Assembly: GCA_002167215.1 (NCBI GenBank)
Contig: NHDS01000001.1
Span: forward strand, 1 to 48,261
Length of the DNA stretch: 48,261 nucleotides
DNA from: Pelagibacteraceae bacterium TMED65
GTDB lineage: Bacteria; Pseudomonadota; Alphaproteobacteria; TMED127
Direction of reading: 5' to 3'
The translations under genes were made by a program, and so were the position numbers. Positions 42,601 through 48,261 of the stretch are shown here, piece after piece (the first letter of the stretch is position 1; each line of letters opens with the position of its first letter). Under the pieces are notes generated by a model. That model ran no database searches. It saw only the letters and a program-made list of their open reading frames with translations, and had not been told where the DNA came from.

Positions 42601-43872
42601 ATGATAAATCAATTATCTTTGAAAGATATAAGTTTTCCGATCTTGCTTTTATCTATTTTGCCATTTTCGATTATTTTAGGACCAACAGTTTCTTTAGTGA
42701 ATATTGTATTAATTGGTTTATTTTATTGTTTTCAATGTTTCAAAAACGAAAAAATTACTATTTTTGATATCAGAGCAGTTGTTTGTTTATTAATTTTGTA
42801 TATTTATTTGATTTTTAATACATTAATTTCACTTGATCCAGCTTCTAATCTTGGAAGGAACGTTGGATTTATTAGGTTTGTGCTTTTTTTTCTATCCATA
42901 AACTTTATTTTTTTTAGATTTAAAAACAGCAAGAACATTTTTAAAATATGGACTGTCATTTTTGTAATATTTATTTTTGATATCTATGTAGAAAGAATTA
43001 CTGGAAGTAATCTGTTTGGTTTCGGAAAAATTCAAATTGATGGTGTTTTACAACCACACGGACAGAGGATAGTAAGTTTTTTTAAAACCGAGCCAATTGC
43101 TGGAGCATTCGTTACAGGATTTATTTTTATAATTTCAGGTTATCTCATTGATAGTTTTAAAAAAAAAGAAAGTTTAAGAGTCCTTATATCATTTTTGCTA
43201 TTGTTAAGTTTTATTGGAATATTAATCACAGGAGAAAGATCAAATACAATTAAAGCTTTTTTTGGAATAATTTTATTTTTTTTTCTTACGGATTTTTTTA
43301 TTTGGAAAACCAAAATATTTTCCCTTTTTTTAATTATAATATTTTTATGCTTAACCATATATTCCTCTGATTATCTCAAAACAAGATATGTAGGCCAATT
43401 ATTTGAGAAGGTTAAGACAGAAGAAAGTAGAAAAAAATTTGCAGAAAATAGCTTATATCTTAAATTATACAAATCCGGCATATCAGTTTTTAAGAACAAT
43501 CAAATTTTTGGTGTGGGTAATAAGAATTATCGTATAGAAACTTGTGATGAAAAAAAAAATAAAGAAAACAAAGATTATTATTGTCTAACTCACCCTCATC
43601 AAATTTATATTGAATTGTTATCTGAACATGGAATTTTTGGTACAATTATTATCTTATCAATAATTTTTTATCTGATATTTAGATTGTTAGGACAAATTGT
43701 AAAGTCTCAAAATTATCTTCAAATCGGAACTTTTATATTTATAATAATAAATTTTATTCCATTGATACCAAGTGGATCTTTTTTTAGTGATTTTAATTTA
43801 ACTTTATTTATGATTAATTTTTCATTAATGTATGCAGTAAATAAAGAAACAAATATCTTTTCACAAAGATGA
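42601..43872 (+). CDS. O-antigen polymerase/ligase family membrane protein (Wzy/WaaL)
   Basis: This 423-residue integral membrane protein has about ten hydrophobic segments (for example around 12-40, 58-80, 93-110, 116-130, 165-185, 193-210, 218-260, 345-365, 375-415). The Wzy_C-type signature THPHQIYIELLSEHG lies in the large periplasmic loop before the last helices. An Arg-rich GERSN motif sits near 210. Such proteins polymerise or ligate lipid-linked glycans in the periplasm. It is the last gene of the main island block, 23 bp before tRNA-Val, which may be co-transcribed. Confidence 0.86.
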   Translation: MINQLSLKDISFPILLLSILPFSIILGPTVSLVNIVLIGLFYCFQCFKNEKITIFDIRAVVCLLILYIYLIFNTLISLDPASNLGRNVGFIRFVLFFLSINFIFFRFKNSKNIFKIWTVIFVIFIFDIYVERITGSNLFGFGKIQIDGVLQPHGQRIVSFFKTEPIAGAFVTGFIFIISGYLIDSFKKKESLRVLISFLLLLSFIGILITGERSNTIKAFFGIILFFFLTDFFIWKTKIFSLFLIIIFLCLTIYSSDYLKTRYVGQLFEKVKTEESRKKFAENSLYLKLYKSGISVFKNNQIFGVGNKNYRIETCDEKKNKENKDYYCLTHPHQIYIELLSEHGIFGTIIILSIIFYLIFRLLGQIVKSQNYLQIGTFIFIIINFIPLIPSGSFFSDFNLTLFMINFSLMYAVNKETNIFSQR

Positions 43873-43895
43873 TACAGATATTTAAATTTTAATTA

Positions 43896-43970
43896 GGGCC
43901 GTTAGCTCAATAGTAGAGTACTGCATTGACATTGCAGGGGTAGTTGGAGCGTAACCAACACGGCCCACCA
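43896..43970 (+). tRNA. tRNA-Val (anticodon GAC), atypical T- and D-loops
   Basis: A 75-base cloverleaf with encoded CCA. Acceptor GGGCCGT pairs perfectly with ACGGCCC; D stem GCTC/GAGT; anticodon stem CTGCA/TGCAG with loop TTGACAT, so anticodon GAC; T stem GTTGG/CCAAC. The T-loop is AGCGTAA instead of TTCRANY, and the D-loop AATAGTA has one G rather than GG. Stems are flawless, so decay is not general. The atypical loops would lower the score in standard tRNA searches. Confidence 0.85.
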
Positions 43971-43977
43971 TAGAATT

Positions 43978-43995
43978 ATTTTATATAAAATTTTT
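43978..43995 (+). terminator. Weak AT-only palindrome with T-tract after tRNA-Val
   Basis: ATTTTATATAAAAT (43978-43991) is self-complementary and runs into TTTT. It could end the island transcript or the tRNA, but it has no G-C pairs, so the hairpin would be weak. Confidence 0.25.
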
Positions 43996-44018
43996 AATTA
44001 TACTTTATAATATTACTA

Positions 44019-44954
44019 GTGAAGTTTATTCAAAGTATTCTTAGTTATTTTGCGTATTATTTTCGTCCTCTTTTTTTAATCAACTTTTTTAAAATTTTTA
44101 GAAACATTTTATTAATGAAAAAAATTATTTCTATTTATGATCCTAATAATATTAGAAAAAAAATTCCAAAAAAATTAAGGGAAAAGTATATTCGCTTCTC
44201 GAAAAAAAATTTGATCTTCAATTTAAATATTAACGACCATATAGGTTACAATTTTTTTATTAATGAAGAATGGAACGATATACCATCAAAAATAGCTAGA
44301 AAAATTGGTTTTAATAAAGACGACATTTTTATAGATATAGGAGCTAATACTGGATTAGTAAGCGTTCCTTTTGCAGAAGAGTTTAATTGTCACGTTATTG
44401 CGATCGAAGCAAGTAAAAATAATGGCAAATATTTAAAAAAAAATATTGAAAACAATAATTTAGATATAAAGCCAGTGATTAAATTTTTATCCTCAGATAA
44501 AACTAGACATGAAACAAAACTTTTTAAATTCAATGGTAATTATGGTGCGAATTCATTTTTTAAAAATTGGAACCCTTCTTTATCAGAGACAGATTATGAA
44601 CTTGTAGAGAATACTACCTTAGATAATGAGATCAAAGACTATAAGATTAATAAAATTAAAATAATTAAATTTGATATAGAAGGTTACGAATATGAAGTAA
44701 TTAAAAACTTTAAATTAATAAATCAAATACAATCAATTATCATTTTCGAATATAACGTTAAGTATTTAAAGAGAATTTACAAAGATCAGTATAATATATT
44801 ATTAAAATTTTTAGACAGTAATTTTGATATTTATTCTATAGATAAATCTGATTATGGTGAAATAATTTTAAAAAAAATAAATCCTGATATAAGTTCTGAA
44901 GTTCTAGCAATACCAAAGAAATTTAAAAGTAGTTATAAGAACTTAATTAACTAA
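44019..44954 (+). CDS. FkbM family SAM-dependent methyltransferase
   Basis: This 311-residue FkbM-type methyltransferase has motif I IDIGANTGLVSVPF near 107-120, VIAIEASKNNGKYL for motif II and the canonical late motif KFDIEGYEYEVIKNF. It is a lone plus-strand gene between two tRNA genes, separated from the island proper by tRNA-Val. Start GTG 44019 gives a hydrophobic N-terminus; an ATG near residue 33 is the alternative. A TATAAT 8 bp before the GTG (44006-44011) has no good -35. Confidence 0.84.
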   Translation: MKFIQSILSYFAYYFRPLFLINFFKIFRNILLMKKIISIYDPNNIRKKIPKKLREKYIRFSKKNLIFNLNINDHIGYNFFINEEWNDIPSKIARKIGFNKDDIFIDIGANTGLVSVPFAEEFNCHVIAIEASKNNGKYLKKNIENNNLDIKPVIKFLSSDKTRHETKLFKFNGNYGANSFFKNWNPSLSETDYELVENTTLDNEIKDYKINKIKIIKFDIEGYEYEVIKNFKLINQIQSIIIFEYNVKYLKRIYKDQYNILLKFLDSNFDIYSIDKSDYGEIILKKINPDISSEVLAIPKKFKSSYKNLIN

Positions 44955-44983
44955 ATACAAAGTAAAAAATTTGATTTACTATC

Positions 44984-45012
44984 TTGAAAGAATTTAAAAA
45001 GTAAAGTAATTC
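44984..45012 (+). promoter_or_regulatory. Probable promoter of the CAT tRNA
   Basis: TTGAAA (44984-44989) and TAATTC (45007-45012) are spaced by 17 bp, close to sigma-70 consensus, and would start transcription about 7 bases before the tRNA 5' end at 45026. Called by eye. Confidence 0.4.
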
Positions 45013-45025
45013 TAAGTACTTTGAA

Positions 45026-45102
45026 GGGCCTGTAGCTCAGTTGGTTAGAGCAGTACACTCATAATGTATTGGTCCCAGGTTCGAGTCCTGGCGGGCCCAC
45101 CA
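45026..45102 (+). tRNA. tRNA with CAT anticodon, probably tRNA-Ile2 (or elongator Met)
   Basis: A 77-base cloverleaf with encoded CCA: acceptor GGGCCTG/CGGGCCC, canonical D-loop AGTTGGTTA, anticodon stem GTACA/TGTAT with loop CTCATAA, T-loop TTCGAGT. G1-C72 rules out an initiator tRNA. Consecutive C4-G69 and C5-G68 pairs are known positive determinants for TilS in Escherichia coli, which favours Ile2 (lysidine-modified) over elongator Met. Confidence 0.9.
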
Positions 45103-45108
45103 ACCATA

Positions 45109-45804
45109 CTAAAATTTTGCAAAAAATTTTTTTAAGATCATTGAAATTAAACTAACTAAGATTTTTAAACTCATTTTACTTTTACCTTTCATTCTGCTAT
45201 CAAAATTTATCTTTGCATCGACTACTTTTATTTTTTGATTTTTAATGTAGAGGAGGTCAAGTAAAATTTTATATCCCTTTTTGATTAACTTTTTTTGTGA
45301 TTTAATAAAAATTTCTTTTTTAAACATAAAAAAACCACTCATTGGATCAGAGGTTTTGTTTCCTAACAATAAATTCACAGTTAAAATAAGCACTCTTGAA
45401 GCAAAAAGCCTAAAAATATTAAGGTTGTGTTTTTTATTTTCAAAAAGATCACGGGTTCCAACAACAATATCTGGACTACCCTTATGGAAGATGCGTAAAA
45501 ATTTTTTAATATCACTAGGTTTATGTTGTAAGTCACCGTCCATGACAATTATATATTTATATTTTGCTTTTTTGAAACCTAATATACATGATTTTGATAA
45601 GTCTCTTTCTGATTTTCTGATTATATAATGGAAATTTTTTCTCTTAAATTTTTTTAAAACTTTGGATGTATTATCATTTGAGCTATCATCAACTATTATA
45701 ATTTCAAATTTTATATTTTTTAATTCTCGGTAAATTTTTGGTATAAGAATTACTAAATTTTTAGCCTCATTAAAAACTGGAATTACAATTGTGAATTTAT
45801 TCAT
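45109..45804 (-). CDS. GT2 polyprenyl-phosphate sugar transferase (DPM1-like)
   Basis: This 231-residue GT-A enzyme resembles dolichol-phosphate mannosyltransferase. It has FTIVIPVFNEAKNL, IIIVDDSSNDNT, VMDGDLQHKP (the DxD metal site) and VVGTRDLF, and a DPMSGFFMFKKE motif. DPM1-type proteins load a sugar on polyprenyl phosphate for periplasmic transfer. No long C-terminal membrane domain is present. It is convergent with the tRNA, its stop lying 7 bp from the tRNA's 3' end. Confidence 0.86.
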   Translation of the reverse strand: MNKFTIVIPVFNEAKNLVILIPKIYRELKNIKFEIIIVDDSSNDNTSKVLKKFKRKNFHYIIRKSERDLSKSCILGFKKAKYKYIIVMDGDLQHKPSDIKKFLRIFHKGSPDIVVGTRDLFENKKHNLNIFRLFASRVLILTVNLLLGNKTSDPMSGFFMFKKEIFIKSQKKLIKKGYKILLDLLYIKNQKIKVVDAKINFDSRMKGKSKMSLKILVSLISMILKKFFAKF

Positions 45805-45874
45805 ACCAAAAAAAATTATATAATAACTATTAAATATTAGTAAATCTAATTGAAATTTTATTTTAAATTAATTG

Positions 45875-46468
45875 TTAGTTTTCTAAGAATTTATTTAAAT
45901 TTTCAAACAATGCTTCGACGTTATCATTATTATTAGCAATAATTGAATTGAATTCCTCTTTTTGCGTTCGTGCTAAACTTAAACCCTCTATAACCAAATC
46001 TCTTATCAACGGATTTTCAGGGTCTTTTGTGTATACCCTCCAATCTATTTTCACCTCTGGTCTATCTGAAGTTCCAATTAATTTTGTGTAAACAATAGTA
46101 TATTTTTCATTTTTTATTTCTTCTGATAATACAGCGATTTTTGCATCAGTGTAACTTACTAGACGACCTGAAAAACTTTTTAAAAAATAGCTTCTAAAAA
46201 GCTCTTTATATTTTTTTTTTTGGTCTTCTGTAAGAACTTTTCTATATTTGCCTAAAGTATAAAGTCCAACTCCGTCAATATCAACTGAGTTTTCTCCGAT
46301 CTTCTTCAATTTTATAATTTTTTCTTCATCAGTCAGTTTACCCGATAGAATAATCGACGCTTCATTTGTTATGGAACTAATAAATTCGGTTGCACTTTTA
46401 GACCATGAGCTATTCATTAAAAGGAAGACGAAAAAAAATGAGACAAAAACGTTCTTAAAAATCTTCAT
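45875..46468 (-). CDS. mlaC: MlaC-like phospholipid-binding periplasmic protein
   Basis: This 197-residue protein has a signal peptide (MKIFKNV, a hydrophobic core to about 20, and a SWSKSA cut region) and a mature part with the Ttg2D/MlaC pattern: DGVGLYTLGKYRKVLTEDQ, FLKSFSGRLVSYTD, VKIDWRVY and IRDLVIEGLSLARTQKEEF. MlaC shuttles phospholipids between the outer-membrane MlaA-porin complex and the inner-membrane MlaFEDB transporter. It lies 12 bp after mlaA on the same strand, a standard pairing. The ABC parts are not in the window. Confidence 0.88.
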   Translation of the reverse strand: MKIFKNVFVSFFFVFLLMNSSWSKSATEFISSITNEASIILSGKLTDEEKIIKLKKIGENSVDIDGVGLYTLGKYRKVLTEDQKKKYKELFRSYFLKSFSGRLVSYTDAKIAVLSEEIKNEKYTIVYTKLIGTSDRPEVKIDWRVYTKDPENPLIRDLVIEGLSLARTQKEEFNSIIANNNDNVEALFENLNKFLEN

Positions 46469-46480
46469 ATTTTGATAGTT

Positions 46481-47245
46481 TTACTGATTTTCTAAAGTAT
46501 CCCAATCACCATCATCCATTGCTTCAGTTTTACTGGATGAATTTTTAATTTTTTTCTGTCTGTCTTGAAGATACAAACTTCTTACTGTTGCATATAAATC
46601 GATTGAGTTTTTTTCCATACTGTCAAACGCCTCTAAATTTTTAGCTCTAAAATCTACACCTGAAAAACCTTTTGAAATATAATAATCTGATTCTTTTACA
46701 TAATTTGTGTCATTTCTTACAGTGACATTATACCAAGCGTCTCCACCGTTTAATGAAATTAGAGAGCCGACCGTATCCCTTACTGTTGATGGACCTAATA
46801 CTGGTAAAACTAAATAACAACCTTCTCCAACCCCCATTACTCCAAGGGATTGTCCAAAATCCTCTTTTTCTCTTTTCTCAAATCCAAGTGTGTTAGCAGG
46901 ATCAAATATACCAACGATACCGATGGTGGAATTAATTATAAATCTCACACTGTTATTAGCTGCTGAACGGAAATCACCTTGAAGTATGTTGTTTGGAACA
47001 GTAATTAAATTTGATAAATTACTTAAAGCGTTACTTGTCCCAGTCCTTACAGGTGAAGGCAACTTTCTATAACCTTTTGATACAGGTTTAAATAAAACTT
47101 TATCCAGACCCATGTTAAATGCAAAAGTCGCTCTGTTTAAAGTTTCAAAACAATCCTTAACTTCATTATCATCGCTCAAAGCCTTATTTACAACTACTAA
47201 TTGAAATAGCGAAACTACAAATAATGTTGTTATTATTCTCTTCAT
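46481..47245 (-). CDS. mlaA: MlaA (VacJ) family outer-membrane lipid-asymmetry protein
   Basis: This 254-residue protein carries the MlaA core: CFETLNRATFAFN (in place of DPFExxNR), LSNLITVPNNILQGDF, FIINSTIGIVGIFDPA, DFGQSLGVMGVGEGCYLVLPVLGPST and VRDTVGS. The N-terminus is a signal peptide (to about residue 24), but no lipobox Cys is present; the first Cys is residue 32, inside the mature protein. Known MlaA proteins are usually lipoproteins. A candidate promoter lies upstream, and mlaC follows 12 bp downstream. Confidence 0.88.
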   Translation of the reverse strand: MKRIITTLFVVSLFQLVVVNKALSDDNEVKDCFETLNRATFAFNMGLDKVLFKPVSKGYRKLPSPVRTGTSNALSNLSNLITVPNNILQGDFRSAANNSVRFIINSTIGIVGIFDPANTLGFEKREKEDFGQSLGVMGVGEGCYLVLPVLGPSTVRDTVGSLISLNGGDAWYNVTVRNDTNYVKESDYYISKGFSGVDFRAKNLEAFDSMEKNSIDLYATVRSLYLQDRQKKIKNSSSKTEAMDDGDWDTLENQ

Positions 47246-47258
47246 TTAAAATGTGTAT

Positions 47259-47287
47259 ATTATATCTTAATGCAAAGTAAATCAGAA
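47259..47287 (-). promoter_or_regulatory. Possible mlaA-mlaC promoter
   Basis: On the minus strand, TATAAT (47264-47259) is preceded at a 17-bp spacing by TTCTGA (47287-47282). It sits about 14 bp ahead of the MlaA start codon in the 75-bp divergent gap. The -35 match is moderate. Confidence 0.3.
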
Positions 47288-47320
47288 ATTTGGTAAAAAA
47301 ACCTATGAAAATCAACAAAA

Positions 47321-48046
47321 ATGAAAATTATTAAAAGCATATATTCCAAAAATTTTGATAAAATTGTTAGATCACCAAGGCAAATTATTTACATAGTTTT
47401 TCATTACACTGGAATGAAAAACGAAAATAAGGCAATAGCAAGATTGAGGGATAAAAATTCAAAAGTAAGTTGTCATTATTTTATAAGAAAAAATGGGGCA
47501 ATTATTAATATGGTTCCAGATAAATTTACTGCGTGGCATGCAGGTATTTCTTGTTGGAAAAAACATAATAATTTAAATGATAAATCAATAGGTGTTGAAA
47601 TTCAAAATCCTGGGGAATCTAATAATTATTTGAAATTTTCAAAACAGCAAATTAAAAGCACACTTTACTTGTCAAAGATTTTGAAAAAAAAGTATGATAT
47701 CAAAAGTAAAAATTTTTTAGGACATTCAGATATATCGCCTGATAGAAAAAAAGACCCTGGAGAAAAATTTCCCTGGGAATACTTAGCAAAATATAGAATA
47801 GGGATTTGGTACAATTTACCTCAAAATGTTATAAAATTGAGAAATGTTAATGTTTCAAATTCTGATAAGAGACTTTTTCACTTTTATCTAAAGAAAATAG
47901 GTTTTTGTTTTAAAAAAAAAACAAAAAATTCAAAGGTTACTATTAAAGCTTTTCAAAGAAGGTATAGATCAAAAATAATTAATGGAAAAATTGATAAAGA
48001 GTGTTTAGAAATAGCAAAAAACCTCATAAAACGGGGATTAAATTAA
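47321..48046 (+). CDS. N-acetylmuramoyl-L-alanine amidase (Amidase_2) with PG-binding domain
   Basis: This 241-residue zinc amidase cuts the lactyl-amide bond in peptidoglycan. Zinc ligands fit H28 (VFHYTG), H135 (LGHSDISP) and D145 (KKDPGEKFPW), with E93 in GVEIQN as a catalytic-site residue; AWHAG (71-75) is also typical of AmpD/AmiD. Residues about 175-241 form a short peptidoglycan-binding-1-like helical region (AFQRRYR). No signal peptide is evident, which suggests a cytosolic AmpD-like recycling role, although the added binding domain is more AmiD-like. Confidence 0.87.
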   Translation: MKIIKSIYSKNFDKIVRSPRQIIYIVFHYTGMKNENKAIARLRDKNSKVSCHYFIRKNGAIINMVPDKFTAWHAGISCWKKHNNLNDKSIGVEIQNPGESNNYLKFSKQQIKSTLYLSKILKKKYDIKSKNFLGHSDISPDRKKDPGEKFPWEYLAKYRIGIWYNLPQNVIKLRNVNVSNSDKRLFHFYLKKIGFCFKKKTKNSKVTIKAFQRRYRSKIINGKIDKECLEIAKNLIKRGLN

Positions 48047-48080
48047 TATTGTAAAATCGCCAAATTATTGTAAAAAAAAA

Positions 48081-48261
48081 GTGCTAGATAAGCGACTTAT
48101 CGCTTTAAAGTATTAAAGAGGAAAGTCCGGGCTCTACAAAGACACAGTGCCAGTTAACAACTGGCGGGGGGAACCCCAGGGATAGTGCCACAGAAAATAA
48201 ACCGCCTCATCAAGGCAAGGGTGAAAAGGTGTGGTAAGAGCACACCGGTTGTTTGGTAACA
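48081..48261 (+). ncRNA. rnpB: RNase P RNA, class A (5' part, truncated by window end)
   Basis: The catalytic RNA of RNase P, which matures tRNA 5' ends. Conserved blocks are GAGGAAAGTCCGGGCTC (from about 48118), the CACAGAAA box (about 48190) and GGTAAGAGCACACCG (about 48234). A P3-like hairpin AAGCGA/TCGCTT lies at 48090-48105. The 5' end is estimated at 48081 just after a run of A. The 3' part is beyond the window. Confidence 0.92.

Noticed and set aside
43896..45102. tRNA genes as phage or island attachment sites
   Set aside because: I found no direct repeat of a tRNA 3' end and no integrase gene nearby, so there is no support for site-specific integration.
45026..45102. Initiator tRNA-fMet
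   Set aside because: The first pair is G1-C72, and the anticodon stem lacks the three G-C pairs of initiators.
1..48261. CRISPR arrays, insertion sequences, integrase or transposase genes
   Set aside because: No regularly spaced repeats, terminal inverted repeats or recombinase motifs were seen. The island seems to vary by homologous recombination, not by a mobile element visible here.

Overview
The window looks like a SAR11 / Candidatus Pelagibacter-type alphaproteobacterium. The DNA is very AT-rich, and the coding sequences are packed end to end with 0-15 bp gaps or 4-bp ATGA overlaps. The window opens with the 3' end of a 23S rRNA gene that has no 5S gene behind it, and it closes with the first part of a class A RNase P RNA. 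This matches what is known of the SAR11 hypervariable region that sits in the broken 23S/5S interval and carries cell-surface genes. The taxonomic call is inferred from sequence character and layout; no database was searched.

Layout. 1-80: end of 23S rRNA. 121-1619: an FkbM methyltransferase (minus) and an FdtA/QdtA-type sugar ketoisomerase (plus). 1733-2637: a control module made of twin palindromes, a MarR-like EPS-associated regulator, a NusG/RfaH-like elongation factor and a hairpin leader. 2650-32224: about 29.6 kb of uninterrupted plus-strand genes. This block holds nucleotide-sugar enzymes, two unrelated thiamine-diphosphate carbon-carbon ligases (a split transketolase and an acetolactate-synthase-like enzyme), a heptose-like activation set (swapped-order HldE fusion, SIS isomerase, HAD phosphatase), an ABC flippase, a WbpA/WbpB/WbpE-like uronic acid module and a run of glycosyltransferases. 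32225-33733 (minus): a DRE-TIM aldolase. 33757-36044: KdsB-like cytidylyltransferase and two methyltransferases. 36041-37144 (minus): a glycosyltransferase. 37189-43872: NeuB-like synthase, glycosyltransferases, a UDP-glucuronate-epimerase-like enzyme, a frameshifted aminotransferase and an O-antigen polymerase/ligase. The right flank is more core-like: an atypical tRNA-Val(GAC), an FkbM methyltransferase, a CAT-anticodon tRNA (probably Ile2), a DPM1-like GT2, MlaC, MlaA, an N-acetylmuramoyl-alanine amidase and rnpB.

How the genes work together. Sugars are made and activated as nucleotide derivatives, decorated by six methyltransferases, assembled by about ten glycosyltransferases, probably flipped by the ABC protein and polymerised or ligated by the Wzy/WaaL-like protein. 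No initiating sugar-1-phosphate transferase and no Wza/Wzb/Wzc genes are visible, so those would have to lie elsewhere.

Most notable observations: (1) two certain or near-certain gene breaks, and one possible one, at poly-A tracts, each restorable by a single A and each restored at a tract length of 11; (2) a regulator plus antiterminator pair with candidate operators and a leader hairpin ahead of a 30-kb operon; (3) two TPP ligases with heptose-type enzymes, suggesting an uncommon higher-carbon or branched sugar; (4) two SDR enzymes lacking key catalytic residues; (5) a bacterial protein resembling yeast GT15 mannosyltransferases; (6) a tRNA-Val without the TTC of its T-loop.
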